Origin: Halichondria panicea
Taxonomy: Eukaryota > Porifera > Demospongiae > Suberitida > Halichondriidae
DNA length: 64,000 bases
Direction: 5' to 3'
NCBI RefSeq assembly: GCF_963675165.1
Contig: NC_087377.1
Span: 9,813,122 to 9,877,121, forward strand
Shown here: piece after piece, positions 1 to 13,516 of the stretch
How the letters are laid out: each line of letters begins with the position of its first letter
How positions within the stretch are numbered: the stretch's first letter is position 1
The notes under the pieces: generated by a model
Seen by the model: only the letters and a program-made list of their open reading frames with translations
Told to the model about the DNA's origin: nothing
The model's database searches: none
Made by a program: the position numbers and the translations under genes

Positions 1-1519
1 TAAGGTAAAGGCTGATGAGAATAGACGGGGGATGTCTGCTGCTTCTTGCTTTTCTTTCGCTGAAAAAAACGCAATTTCTGACTTCCCATGCCCATTGTTT
101 ACAATCACACCTGTGTGGGAAAAGAGCAACATGACATTTTCACACTTTTTCATTGAGGCAAAATTCTTCTTTCGAGTTAGTACAGCTACTATGTAATAGC
201 TATTCTCATAGAGTAAAGCTAAAGGAATCAGAAAATTCACACTAAAACTTTCAATTGTGAACAGTCAGATCAGGACACCCCACACAAAGAAGGCACCCCA
301 TTCGACTTATTTCACAACACTGGAGAACAACAAAAAGCTTACATATCAAAAAAAGGGGCTATCCTGTTAAATCTCAAGTCAAGGAAAGAGCCAATATGCT
401 TACTAGCTTCTAAAAGTGTATCAGAAACTAGATTCTCCCCAAACAGTGCTAAAAACAGGTAAATGGTGAATCATAGCTAACTTGTAGCTCAACAGGTATA
501 TCTTATTACTTAAAACGCTCAAAATATTGTTAGTATAGATTACTACTGACATTAAAGGTCTTAGATAGTCGTTTTTCTTACCTTTAGAACCGAGTAAAAC
601 TCTGAAAAGTCTTAGCACAAAATTAGTTAATTCGCGGTCTAACGCGGATAGACCTCAGCTCTCAATGTATGATCTATAGCGCACGTGATCTCGTTTCCAA
701 TCCCCTTCCTCTACTATCTATGGTACAGCTTATCCATAGCATGAAGCCATTCTATGTGTAGCACTTAGATACATAATAACCAAGTCAAGCAATGTACTTT
801 GCTGTTTTGACTTCACAGCAGGGAAAGAGAAAACTTGACATAGAGTAATTCAAGCTTAACTCAACAAAAATTGGAAACAGAGTAAAGACAACAGACTCAG
901 AGCTTGTCAGTGGTATAAACTTACTTCTCTAGAGTACCTCCCAGCCCTTGAGTGCTAGTGAATAGAAGAGCTAGAAACAGTTAAAATACAACACAGAACG
1001 ATCGATCACGAAAATATTTGCGAGCGCGAAATATAATGCGGAGTGTTTCAACCTTTTACACAGGGCGGCCCGGTCGTTTCCAATCTCTCTTACTGTTCTA
1101 TCTATGATTAAGAGGAGTATCCAACTGTAAGCAGTTGTAGTGTAAACCAGGTTACGGTACGAGTATGTCATACTACGTCACTATCAGACCTCATCTTAAG
1201 TGGGTGCGTACGTGTAGTGGTTTATTAGTTAAAAATGATATCAGCATACACGCACATGGTCTGCTGTGGTTTGTACCTCCAGCCCACATTTAATTTTATT
1301 CATGGCTAACAAATTACACAAGTACAAGTGTTAGTGACGGATTCAGTCCGATATGTAGAATGGAATATGCGTGAGAGTCGCATACTCCTCTTCATACACT
1401 CCTGACGCTAGGCATGTCCAAAAAACTAGGTAAATGCTTGCAGCATCAAACTTAATTTCTATACTATCCCAATTGAATGCCACTTGGATAGATATTGAAG
1501 TTGCCCTGAATATAACGTC
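1..1519. other. No gene recognised
   Basis: AT-rich DNA with only short open frames that lack domain signatures, signal peptides or convincing splice contexts. It may hold the 3' end of the neighbouring minus-strand mucin-like gene, whose last exon I could not place. Segments near 650-720 and 1050-1110 are weakly alike. Confidence 0.4.
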
Positions 1520-1680
1520 CATCTAGTGGAGGGGGCCGGGCAGGGGTGAACTTCCCCCCCTAAAAACGTTGTAGAATAATGACATCGTTAGATCATTACT
1601 ATATAAGTACAGCATCATCATTATTATTAGTACGCTTACGCGCGCCCAAACCTTCCCCCCCAAACTTTTCATCCTAGATT
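1520..1680. repeat. Dispersed GC-rich short repeat, copy 1
   Basis: A segment with a G-rich/C-rich end (around tagtggagggggccgggcag) and a gcgcgcccaaaccttcccc end. The same two ends recur in the opposite orientation at about 33187-33417, with matching phrases such as tttgggcgcgcgtaa and the gcccccccactag side. Two copies with shared termini indicate a mobile short element; no coding capacity is visible. Confidence 0.55.
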
Positions 1681-1858
1681 AACCCTGATAATGCGATCAG
1701 GACGACCAGACCAGATGGTGGAACATTTTCCCAAAACATCCGTAATTTGTTAGTCATGCACTTTATGATGTGGCTTAATGTTTGGCTATACGTAGGAACA
1801 ATTACCGATCTAGGCGTGCAGCAAAACTTGTGAAGCTGACTATACCATATTGACATAC

Positions 1859-4800
1859 CTGGATTTTGACAGTTCACTCCGTTGTAATTGAAGGGGCATG
1901 TGCAAATGTAGGATCCAGCTAGTAGCGCACAGCTTCTATTGTTCTCACATGGACTAACGTCACAATCCATCGCGAGGGACGTGTCACACCTGACCCCAGT
2001 GTAGCTAACGGAGCAGCTGCAGGTATTTGTGGCAATGCAAGCCCCGTTGAGGCATGGTGGATCACATACAGCTGTGTGTGTGTGTGTGTGTGTTTGAGAG
2101 CGTGTACGGTGCAAAATTTGTGATCATTTTTTCACGTACGCGCTAAAATAGTACAGGATGAGCCAAAATAGTACAGGATGAGTTGGTACTTTTATTCACA
2201 GAATGTATCTCAGGAGTCTAAATGTCTAAAAATTTTTTTGATGAATTGACGTGCGTATTATAATATAGCACCGTAATAAAGGCTTAAGCACCACTGTAAT
2301 CTTAGTGCCGAACTAGACAGTCAAATTATTCTTGGCTATATATAATCTCCAAGATATTCATAATGCAAATCAAAGAATGTACCGGATTGACGTAGGGCTT
2401 TTCTGGCTAATCCTAGCAATTAAGTTTTACATCGCAAATGTTTCGTAGTCTGCATGGTGCATTGTATTACTTTTGGTTAGTTACTAGTAGCCCAGAATCC
2501 AGCAATCTGATTGGTCAGTACAGGGTTTATATATATTTCCCATATTAACCTGTAAATTCTCATATAAACCTGTAATTTTCATGTTCACAACAACCCTTCA
2601 TTATTAATTTTTTGTTTTTCAAACATGTTTTTTGTAGATTGTATTATAAAAAACAATGAGAAGTAACTGTTCTGTTTTTGGTAATGACAAAAAATTATAA
2701 TGTTCAGTCGCTGTTAATACGTTGGTTGTTGGATGTAGGCATATAGAGATTGATGGTATAACGTTGCAGGCACTAGTTTGGAGGCATAAATTGACAGCAG
2801 TTGGTCTGTGAGTTCTGTTGCACTGCCATCTGTGAGTGATCAGTGTGTGCCAGTATGTTAATTGGCTTTACGTTGAGGATGTCTGAAACTGACTTCTTTT
2901 GACACTCAGAAGTTCTCTTGTAGCTGCGAACTCCTTCCAAGCTTCGGTGTCCAGTTGTTTCCATTATCATTTGTTCGTCCACTCCAGCGTTGTAGAGTCT
3001 AGTAGCAGCAGTTGCATGGAGTATGTATTAGAGGTTCTTTTGTGACCCTAGTCCAGCTCTCTGCAAGCGCTTCATTTCGGAGTCTAGGCACACTCGAAAG
3101 TCAGCAAAACAAGCATCTATATCCTTGAACAGGTCAATCCCGGGATTTCCATTCTAATTATTCACCTTATGCAGATATCACTATCCAAACTGTACACTGC
3201 ACCTGCCGTGATAAGAGGCCTGCAGACACTTTGCTTCATTCGCTTTGAGTTAGATAGAGAAGATTGTGCAGGTTCTGTTGGCTCGTCCAACTCCTCTTCC
3301 TTTCTTTGTTCTGTAGAAAGAGTAGCCAGCTCCGCCTCCACATTTATGTCGTAGAGGGCGGGGTCTATGGGCTCGGTCATTATTAATATTATGCCGAGTA
3401 CTTCTTCAGAAAAGAGCTTGTCTAGGCCTAGGTCTTCGTCCGCGTCCATTCTTTCGGTTAGTTTTTGAAATGAACCTAGCAACTAAACTCGTTAGATACT
3501 GTTTAGGAGGTATCTAACTATTATGTATAGAATTAAGAAATGTGTATTGCTTACTTGGTCGGGAAATGTTCACAATATCTTCAAACTCCTGTCCTCCATT
3601 GAGGGTCGAGAGTCCGACCATAGTGTTTTCAGTCGTGGCTATATCAAACCGACAGAAAAAGTCATCCCCACAGAGGTCATCTGCTTCCTGCTCTAGGGAT
3701 GGATTAGAAAATACTACCTCGAATGTCGGTTCAAAGTTCGGGAAGGTGTAGTTAGCCCAGCTCTCACCCTCAGGATATGTGAAAAGACTGTCTTGTGGCC
3801 TGTTAATACTCCCTACATGTAACATCATAATTATTAACGTTAACAAACGAAAATAGTGCAAAGCTGACACCTATTGAGTTCAACCGCATAATGATCTATA
3901 TTACCTACATAAAGTTAATGCCAGATTTGGGGAGGGCAGAGAGTGTATCATAAATTTTTTCGTGGCTACATTATATTATACTCACACGTAACTCCAAACA
4001 TTTCATGGATGGTCTTCAAGTCCGCATCCAGCGAAAGGGGATTCCCAGTACGTGGTGTGAGGTCATCAGCTGTCTCCCCATTGTAGTTTCCTATTAACCC
4101 TTGGGTTCTCCCTTTCCATAAAATGGGAAAACTCACTAACAGAATTGATAAGAAACCATTCTCTTCTCTAACTTCAATATACGCTCCGCTATTGAATCTC
4201 GCAAAAAGTTTATTTCTATCTTTTTCGACAGCCACTCCATTGAATTGTTGAAGAGACACTTCAGTAAAATCGATAAATGTTCCATTTATAAGAGCATCAG
4301 GGTCATCGGAAAAACCAACTTGAAACTGGATTATACTAGAACCGTCGCTCATAGCAACAGTGGAGAAGACAGAAGCTCCAACTGGGTCTCCTTGAGGATT
4401 CACAGCTTGGGTCATTCGTCCCTGAAATGAGAAGATGTCATCCACTTGAGCTATCAGGTACTCTCCCTTGCCGTTAAAGGTGTACTTAAATCCATCCAGA
4501 GTCACAATGTGGGGATCTCCATAGACACACCCTGCGTATAATAATGGGAAAAACTATATACATCGTTAAGTCATCACTATCTAACAATAATTATAGACCT
4601 AACAATATGGACCACTATAATTATATATATATAATGTACAAGGGAGGAAAAAGTTCTTTCTAGATCTTTATCTAGATTATACTTACCAGGATTGGGTGGG
4701 TTATATCCTTCTCCATTGTCGGAAGGACGCTTCTGATAATAAGCATCACAATTACTAAGCGGTCCAAAGCAGCAGAGAAAAGCAGGAAGGACATCTTCTA

Positions 4801-7800
4801 GGAAATGGCCAAGAAAATTTTGTGGGGAAACTTTGTCAACTGAGCCTCCTCCTGGGGCACCCACCAACAGGTTTCCACTTTTTTCATAACAACATTGCTG
4901 TCCAGCACCTGAGGGACTATATTATAGAGAAAACACTAGTTGTGACAAAGTGTATAATTATTATACTCTATAATAATGATAGTGTATATTTAGTAAAGGA
5001 CCATATAATAAGTTGCAAACACCACTCTAATTCCTCTGTAACATCATTAACTAGTTAGCCACCCTGCTTTTCCTAAGCAGTTGCATGCATGGTTTTTGCC
5101 ATATAAAAAACTGGTACTGAAAATATCCATCCACCTTGCCTCTCTTGATCTGAAGCATGTCTCTGATCCAACGTGAAAGACGTATCTGTTTATAATGATA
5201 TTCATTCCAGAATCCTCAACAAAGCCACTGTTAAATAGCCTAGCTTGAGTGACCCTAGGTGGACAAGGGGGGAGTTCATCAAGAAGGTTTTTACTGATAT
5301 CTGTGGGCTGCTCATTGCACCAAGCTTCACATCTTAATCGGAGATCATTACTACTCATGTAATACAGAATTGGCGTCCACAGAGTGACTCTATTTACCAA
5401 CAACCGGACAATCGGCCTTCTTCGTTGCATAACATCTCCAGAAAACTCTCCAATCCTAACTTGAATTGCAATTGGTCGTACAGCCATGTTATTATTGGTA
5501 CGCACACTGAGAATTGGGATTACCACATTTGCTTGCCCAACATTTGGTAAACCTGATGCTATAGTATCTCAACATCTTCCCATTCTCCTGTGTTCATATC
5601 AAACTCAACAAGAACAATATTGACTTTGTAGAAGGACGGGTCTTCGGCATGAGAGGGAAGAAGATCAAAAGGATTCCAAGTTATTAAGATTTCGGTTTGA
5701 GGAAGAACGACTGGAGTGTTCAAATTGTGCTGTACCTCAGTACTGTCTTCAATGTGTACTGGAAAAGGAATAGCCACATGCATGCGCGCAGTGTAACATA
5801 ATTATTAATGCACGGTGACGAGAGTTATACATAACTAAAATGCTTCAACATGCATTATTATACTTCACGTATATAATTATAATATTATAATTATGCACTT
5901 AATTACTATAAATTATACATAATAGCTTACACATAATTGCTACAAGAATGTAATTTTGTTCGTATATACCTGCATAGAATCGAGTGCCAATGTCATACTT
6001 CAACGTTCCATTCTTATTTGTGACAACGACACGAAGAATTTTTGATCCAGGCTCTAAAAATGCCGGTGACACACAAACAGCCACAACAGTTGGATTCTCA
6101 TCTAGCTCTAAAACTCAGCCCCACATCGGCATCCACTGTATCGAATCCTTCGTATTGACAAGTTATGTTGTCAGATTCCTCTAAGCATGTGCTGGTAATG
6201 GAGACTGCAGTTCCTCCAAGCATGTTTCCAACTCTTGGGGTGATCACAAGTGAAGCTGTGTGTTCAATCATTATAATGATCTACACATTGAAAATTACGG
6301 CAGATTAAACCAGGAATTTACTTGGTATTGCATTCATGCACACATAATTATACTTATGCGTTGTAAGAAAGTAAAATGCACTTGTCCGTAGATGGCTTAG
6401 TTTAGATTTTAGTAAAATAATTAGGTAGGGAGTATATTGGTACCAGCAAAGAGTAGAGTGTAACTGTATAGCTACTCACTAAACTGCTCCTCTTGGGCAC
6501 TTTATAAAATTGCGAACACGTGATATTTGAGCATGCTGCTTAAACTCTTCGCTATGGGCTATGGGTGGACGCAGAGCAAAGGAGGTACGACAAGGGTATA
6601 TACCTCAATTAGGTAGGCTTGGTTACGTGCAACATTCAACAGTAGAGTCATTGTTGCACGTGACTAAAATACGTAAGGGTATATATCACTCCTCTGAGGG
6701 TTGGACATATATTACGCCCTGAGGCATAAAATTACAAATTGCCAGTAAACTATATAATATACCAGTGAAAAATGTACCTATAAAAAAAATGTATGTTGTA
6801 TAACGGATTGGAGTTACGTATGCTCTTGCCGAATTTCTTGTTTCCACGCTTTTTGCCATGTTCCCACGGCCAATCCTAGCAACTTTTTACATTGAAAATG
6901 TTTTGTGGGACTTGTGTATATAAAGGCTTACTATTTTCCATGTCCTCAGGGTCAGAGCATCGTGCAATATCACCGTTGACTTGAAATGTCCATACGCCCG
7001 GTATATTCACATTGGTAGTGGAATCAATATTCATGATTCTGTTGGTCAGTGAGCCTGGCACACTATATAGAACCTCTTCCCATCACCAGCATTGAATCCA
7101 ACTTGTGCAGGGGTTCCCCCAAATCCATTGGTGCTCCCTGAGGCATCTTCTTTGGTCCATTGCATCTCACCATCAGCGTATAAGAACTTGACAAAAGAGG
7201 AAGTTCCATCTGTCATAAGCACACACTGAAATGTTGCAATCTGTGTCGGAGAAGGGTGAAAAGTAAAAAAAAACGGCATTTTGCACTGTGAAAATTGCTA
7301 TGAAAATTACTAGGAAATTGGAAACCACTTGAAAATTTCTATAGGATTGGCCGCGGGCAAGCACCAAAGAGTATCAAAACAAGCGAGGAGGAGACAAACC
7401 ATACACTTAAGTACAACTACTCACAAATTTGTGGTATTCTACTCTCTAGGTTACAGGCACTGTATAGTAAATTTTAACCAATCATATAAGCTAAAGGTGC
7501 TGTGTTTCAAATGCTTGGTAAGTCTAATTGCATGGTAATGTCCGAGAATGAGACCTGCACGCATGCTGTAAAGGAAGGAGCTGTACAATAACTGAACTGC
7601 TGCATCTGCGTGCATTTACGGGCATGTCACAGTCATGCCCATCTCATAAGTGATATAATGAACACTAAAATACATAATTATTACGAACAGTAATGATATT
7701 CGTGAGTCAAACCTAAGAGGTCATGCGTCGGTGATCAGAAAATATCCATGCATTGTCCGGGGTTTTATTTCTTCGGAACTGTTATTTGTTTGGAATTGGA

Positions 7801-9913
7801 ATCTTTACGCATAGAAAAACCCAAGCATTATTGCTGATTGCTGATTGCGCATGCTATAGAAATGGGCGAGATCACGACTTAGTAATAACAAACCATGCAG
7901 TGTTGCAAGTGTATAGTTTATAAACAGAGCTGCGCTAGTGCTGATAGCTAAATTAGTTTAATAGTTGTCTGCATGTCAGGCCAGGGGGGTGCTCAACCCC
8001 ACTGATGAGCTCCGTGCTAGACACGCTACTAGATCTAGCCAGCAACTTCATCTGAAAGCAATCTAGATATCGAGGTTAGACTTTTTTTAAGTGCTCTATT
8101 AATTTCTGTGTCGTCAAAGATGAATCGCAATGCTATACACGCTTGCAATCTATGTTTAAGAACAACTATTGTTATATAGAACACGCTTTTTTTCAATATA
8201 CCTACCCGGCCAGTGTGTCCAACTCTATCCCAAGTGGCAATGAAAACAAAAATTGGAAGGAATCTTCTCGAAAAAGACGTCATTACATCGTTTCTAGCTC
8301 GTCTTAGAACATCGTTATCTTGCGTCTCCCTGTAGTACACAGTACCTGTTCCATTTGTATCCACGTCAGCCCAATACGGGGCAATCAAAAACAATCCGGA
8401 CAACGGAAATGATTGAGGAATGACAGTTGAGACTGCAGATGCATCAAAGGAGATAACTCCATTTGTGTTCACCTGAAGTAGCAAAATATGTATAGAGCAT
8501 TAATAGTTGTGAGGGACCCGATTTGCTATCAATATAATTATAGGTATATTGGAGTGCATGCAGATAGTAAAAAATACACAGAATGGTATGAGATGGACCA
8601 CACACATATTTTCAATGAATAAGCAAATGACACTTAATTATTTGACGGCGAAAGTGTCTGCGTATAGTCAATAATTATTTTACACAATCAAACCAGAATG
8701 TAATTTACTCAAGATAACTTAACTTGATAAGACTAAGAATAACATATAAATTATGAAGAATAACAAGATAACTCAACTTGGAGCATTAATAGTTGTGAGG
8801 GACCCGATTTGCTATCAGTATAATTATAGGTATATTGGAGTGCATGCAGATAGTAAAAAATACACAGAATGGTATGAGATAGACCACACACATATTTTCA
8901 ATGAACAAGCAAATGACACTTAATTATTTGACGGCGAAAGTGTTTGCGTATAGTTAATGATTATTTTACACAATCAAACCAGAATGTAATTTACTCAAGG
9001 CGCATATAGTACTGTACAACAGGTATATGTCGAGGGAATAAATTTTCACGGATTAAATTTTCGTAATTATCAGCCTTTTGGCGCATGCATGTATGCGATA
9101 TGAGTATTATTATTCGTGGATATAAAATGTTTGCAGTGCATGCTAAATCAGCAAACACCGCGAATAATATATCCGCTATAACTATAACCGCTATAGTTTA
9201 AATTACCAACTTTTACATTACAAATACATCCTATAATTTATGCCTGGAGGTATATTCAGTCAGCTGACTGAGTGTGCATGTGTTTGATTTTGAGAGGGAG
9301 TATAAAAGGTGTCACTATAAACTATATGGGAGGATTTTGGCTTTCCATCGTCATCCTACCAAACTCAATGAAAGCACCAATTGTACGCGGTGCTTTCATT
9401 GAGTTTGGTAGGACGACGATGGGAAGCCAAAATCTTCCCATAACTATATAATTATATTATATAGTTATTATATATAACTATATAATTATATTATAAATAC
9501 TTTTGTAAGTAAAACTGACTGCTATGGCATCAAAAACACACCTTTTTATAAGCGCCACAATTATATTCTACAAGCGCTTCTTTGTACACCTAGTTCAGTC
9601 TGCATGAGCTGGCATTAACTATATACGGTTAACACTAAGCTTGCATACTTATACATTATAGTTGTATAAAAAGGTTAGCATTATGGTGTTGCTGTTGGTA
9701 ACACAAATAACTTACAAACAGGTTAGTATACTGCTTTTCAAAGTAAGAGAATGAGCCAAACTGTAGAGTGATCTGTTTAGATGATCCATCATCGTTTGAG
9801 GGCACAGTCGTATCCCCTGAATTTTGCCCAAAGGAATAAAACTCCTCCCGTGGAATAGCCAGCGAACAAGTCACAAACGACAGCAAAAAGATGATTGTCT
9901 TTTTACCTTCCAT
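1859..9913 (-). CDS. Mucin-4-like NIDO-AMOP-VWD-EGF protein
   Basis: Predicted exons, in transcript order: 9913-9716, 8472-8206, 7240-6932, 6255-5970, 5758-5135, 4916-4687, 4531-3986, 3812-3555, 2071-1859, all with GT-AG borders; the last exon is unresolved. The start MEGKKTIIFLL heads a signal peptide. A NIDO domain follows (NTNGVISF, APYWADVD, WDRVGHTGR, NIPGVWTF), then a TIG-like stretch (TPRVGNMLGG), an AMOP domain (RLRCEAWCNE to QQCCYEKSG and NCDAYYQKRPSDN), a VWD domain (YGDPHIVTLDGF, LIGNYNGETADDLTP) and two EGF modules (CDPPCLNGAC, CDVSPCENNRSC). NIDO-AMOP-VWD-EGF is the order known from MUC4 and its invertebrate relatives, so a secreted or membrane-tethered adhesive role is likely. 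Three exons carry 1-2 nt insertions (near 7055, 6105 and 5564). They break the frame and are either sequence errors or decay. Confidence 0.82.
2071..2094. repeat. CA/GT microsatellite abutting a splice acceptor
   Basis: A (GT)n run on the plus strand reads (AC)n-AG on the minus strand, immediately before the EGF exon of the mucin-like gene. It takes the place of a normal pyrimidine tract. Confidence 0.7.
2773..3482 (-). pseudogene. Crypton-type tyrosine recombinase remnant
   Basis: On the minus strand a fragment around 3060-3150 reads IDLFKDIDACFADF and EMKRLQRAGLGSQK. It is followed after a TAA (about 3028-3030) in the same frame by a C-terminal recombinase piece, ATAATRLYNAGVDEQ and TGHRSLEGVRSYKR (2880-3020). 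These match the N- and C-terminal edges of the DUF3504/Crypton-derived recombinase domain known from ZMYM and KIAA1958-like proteins; the middle, including the first catalytic Arg box, is missing. An upstream open frame (3482-3162) is out of frame with the recombinase part and may be its N-terminal region. The element lies in an intron of the mucin-like gene and cannot encode an active enzyme. The family call is from motif memory. Confidence 0.6.
8495..9000. repeat. Direct duplication, about 215 bp, two copies
   Basis: The segment from gcattaatagttgtgaggga to cagaatgtaatttactcaag occurs at about 8495-8711 and again at about 8783-9000, separated by about 70 bp, with only a few substitutions. 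It lies in the intron between the first two exons of the mucin-like gene. The near-identity indicates a recent duplication. Confidence 0.85.
9320..9450. mobile_element. Hairpin MITE of the GAAAGCACC family
   Basis: Two arms of about 58 bp are inverted copies around a 10-bp centre; the left arm carries ggattttggctttccatcg and the right arm gatgggaagccaaaatc. The inner motif aatgaaagcacc recurs at 17443, 40081, 55180, 57288 and 60469, so this is one copy of a dispersed family. It has no coding capacity. Confidence 0.75.
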
Positions 9914-10178
9914 GGTTCTCAAAGTTGTAGAATCAGTCACCTGGCCCAGATCCCAGAGCAGAGGAGGTAATTTCAGTGCACTAATGGGTCCTGTAACTCT
10001 ACATGTAAATCTATCCCATAAATAACCGCATGCTGGTAGCCACTGACCACATGCATGAATGCGCAGTCCAGGTTGACCACAAACCACAAGTTTTAATGCT
10101 CAAAAACACTTAACAGTTGTAGCTGTAGGGTGCACTGCCATTAATTTTGTCTCAATTAATCTGCATGACGTTTACAGA

Positions 10179-10319
10179 GATTTCAGCTAGGTTGGTTGGT
10201 CGAAGTTAAAAGTTGAAGTGCAGCCATCTCACACTGTGTATGTTTTACTTCACTAATCCAATTAGTGGTCATGGTTGACTGCACTTTAACTTTTAACTTC
10301 TGCCAACCAACTTGAAATC
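10179..10319. mobile_element. Short inverted-repeat element
   Basis: The arms gttggttggtcgaagttaaa...gcagccat and atggttgactgcac...ccaaccaac face each other over about 45 bp with a loop of about 45 bp, upstream of the mucin-like gene. The size and structure fit a MITE; no target duplication is certain. Confidence 0.65.
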
Positions 10320-12553
10320 CTCTATATCAATGATATAATTATCTCTAAGCTTGAAATTATAGGTGTTAATAATCATAATCATGGGATGGATTTTAAATCA
10401 GTAAAAAACTGGGATCATAATTATAGATATGAGAATATCAAGTATTTTATCACATGATGGTTTTTTTTAGGTAACTGATAATTATTGCAATGTGAAAAAA
10501 TGGCTAGAATTGGATGCATGGGGAAACACCAAAAAGTGTTGAGATTAGGTTTCACTAAAACTGTATTATTACCCACAAATAATTGGAGAAGTAAACCTCA
10601 TCCCACCATGGAGCAATGTGAAAAATTGCAATCCACATTTTTTGGTGCTTTTCCAGAACACTCGCAAATTTCGAAAAAATGCACATATTCAAACGTTATA
10701 ACAGATTGGGCTCTCTAGCTCATTTCCAAGTTTTTGGTATCTCCCCAGTCCCCAAGCCAATTCTAGCAAATTTTGTGCAGATTGCAACATACTTTTTTGT
10801 TCAGAAAAATGTGATAGCAACAAAACATGAGACATTCTCGGAATTTTTGACTGGTTCATAAATCAATGCTCAGATTTATAAATCAGTTGTGTGATATTTA
10901 AACCCTATAGCTTGCTTACATTTATTATTTTATTGTACCAACACATAATTATATATATATATACATAAATCGATCCATGCTTTAAAGGTGTATCGATGAC
11001 GACGATGAGACTATAAATAATTATCGACCCCCCCCCCATTGACAGTAAATAATAATTATTGCCATGCAGAACAATTCTATAGCTGTGTTGTAGTTGAGTT
11101 TGTATTGCCATTCAATGCGGCATTTTCGGCAGACCAAGACGGAGATATCACGAATAGTCTAGTAGAGAAAAAATGGATCTATTCTTGATTCCATGCAGGC
11201 TGCAGGAAAGTCGAGCTATATATAATTATAATTAGCAGAGCCATTCTACATAGTAGCATACGATGCATGCATGGTAGTTTAATAATTATTATAACTCACC
11301 ATAATTCTAGTAGTTATAGCTTTGCAGCTTTGAGTGATATAGAAGTATATTATGCTTGACCAATTATGTTGGTTTGAACAATACTTATACTGTATTTGGG
11401 TGGTATTAGCACTGCATGTTATTAGAGGTGTGCCGCTTTTAGCCACATTTTGGGGGATTTGTATTACCGTATTGTAATGTTTTGGACTTATTCCTAACCT
11501 GGTATTTACCTTATTGATTTTTGTAGTCATATCCGGTTGGGTATTGCGCTCTGCGCAGCCGGCTGTATTGTTCAACTTATTATGCAATGTTTTGTAATCA
11601 CCTGAGTCTCGATAATATATGATCTTTTAACCAAGACAATAAAGATAGCCGTGTGCACAGCAATAGTGTAGCAGTAAACCTAGCTACTACATAACACGTA
11701 TATAATTATTAAATGCTAGAAATATTATATGCAAGCGTGAAATAATATTATTATGGCAAGAACGTTATGCGATATTTATTTTATGCTCTCGTTAAATCAT
11801 GGTCAGTGCAGTTTAGCGAGCGAAGTGGCTGCATTTCAGAAAATAGCAGTGGCTAAAATATTTATTCATCTAATGACTATTATTATAATTTGCGGTACAG
11901 TACGATAATGACTTGTAAATTGAGTTGTACATGTATGATGTACCCTTACATGCACGAGTCACACCGGCTCATAAGAAAACAATCGGGTATAGACAATTTG
12001 AGAGAAAAAATTAATTTGGAAAGGCCTATATAGCCAGAACGCAAGCAAGAACGCTTAGGTTAGATCGCAAAGTCTCGCTCAACATTTCACCCAAAAATGA
12101 GAAAATAATGAAGGAATATTAAGGGATTAGCTGTTGCTAAATTTCTTGTCCTAACAATGTTACACCTTGCAAAATGTTTTTTAGTCTGATATAAAATTAT
12201 GATAATTACGCAGGGACTCTAATATTAATTTTGACTAATTTTGTACAGCTTAGGATAGCAACGTTGAATTAATTGCCGTAGACTAATTTTGTAGTTTTAA
12301 TTTCCGTATGATGCTCTTCAATACGAAAATAACCCGCTATATCGTTTTTTGCAATGCAATACAACTTCACTGCATATAGGCGATTGAAATGGAGAAATTG
12401 TGAAGAATTATAGACACACAAGCACTTTCCTTTATTGGGATGGAACTCAGCGTTGATTAATCACACCCAAAATTAATTGCTTAAGTAAATGTACATGTAA
12501 TTCTTGCATGGTCATGTACCGTAGTTTTGTACAAACTATCTATTTACTAAATA
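10320..12553. other. Intergenic, no gene recognised
   Basis: AT-rich sequence with scattered low-complexity runs, for example a C run near 11030. Open frames here have biased composition and no domain motifs or paired splice sites. I see no RNA gene. Confidence 0.4.
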
Positions 12554-12910
12554 CAGTAGACTCTCGTTAATCCGGCCACCCTTGGGACAGTATTTACAGC
12601 TTGGCTGAAATAGCGAGGTGACTGCATTTCAGAAATAGCTGCAGCTAAAAATGACCCTACCTCGAATCTAGTGACTAATTTTGCGGCTCTGTTTCAAGGA
12701 TAATGAATCATTACTTTCCATATCCAATTTTGTCTGCCACACCACACCCAAAACATCATACCCGGCCGTAAAAAACCTACTTTGGGAAAGCCACACAACC
12801 AACCGGTTTATGGAATAGCGAGTGGCCGCAGCAAGTTTTGTGTAGTAAACATCTGGCTAACAATCTGTGCCATACTAAATGGCCGTACTGTAGAGAGTGA
12901 GAGTCTACTG
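12554..12910. mobile_element. Pogo/Tigger-like non-autonomous element
   Basis: Bounded by cagtagactctc and its reverse complement gagagt...gagtctactg, and flanked by TA dinucleotides as for Tc1/mariner-pogo insertions. The inner end reads gttaatccggcc, close to the tccgg-containing termini of the element at 19015-19294. About 357 bp with no transposase frame, so a MITE-like derivative. Confidence 0.7.
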
Positions 12911-13412
12911 TATTCGTACAGCTCAGGATAGTGACGTTACATCTATAATTATTGTGCCAGAAAAATTTGTTGTTTTAATATTTGTACGTGCTCTACTGAT
13001 ACGAAATATATGCATGGGTACGTAGGTTGTGTGCATGCACAATTCAATACAGAGACAAATAATTTATCTGAGGTGTAAAACTTCACTAAGTTGAAACGTA
13101 ATTATGGGCGAGCATAAAATTAATAATAATTATCCTAAACAGTCAACACACACTCGCGCACTTTCTTAGCGATCTTGAGACTCTTCACTTTATTCTCAAA
13201 CTTAGCTGACTGTATCTGTACAGGATGAAGGACATTATTAACCCTACTCATGAGTATAAAATATACATTCAGAATAGACTACTCGTTGGCGCTATAAAAA
13301 TGAAAGTATCGTGGGTGCTGATCTATCGGTATACATGGATCCGAACAAATTAATACAACACTTTTTGCTTGTATGCAGGGAACGGTGCAAAAGAGTGGGG
13401 ATTGACTATTAA

Positions 13413-13438
13413 TAAGGGTTAGGGTTAGGGTTAGGGTT
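13413..13438 (+). repeat. Interstitial telomere-type array (TTAGGG)n
   Basis: Four consecutive TTAGGG-type units (the first reads TAAGGG) plus a trailing TT. This hexamer is the usual metazoan telomere repeat. It lies about 80 bp before the 153-bp satellite, inside ordinary sequence rather than at a visible chromosome end. Confidence 0.85.
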
Positions 13439-13516
13439 GCAGCCACCAATAGTTAGTGCTAATGGTACAGAGAGCAAATTACTAATTTTTATACATGAAA
13501 GTGAAGTTAGTATAAT

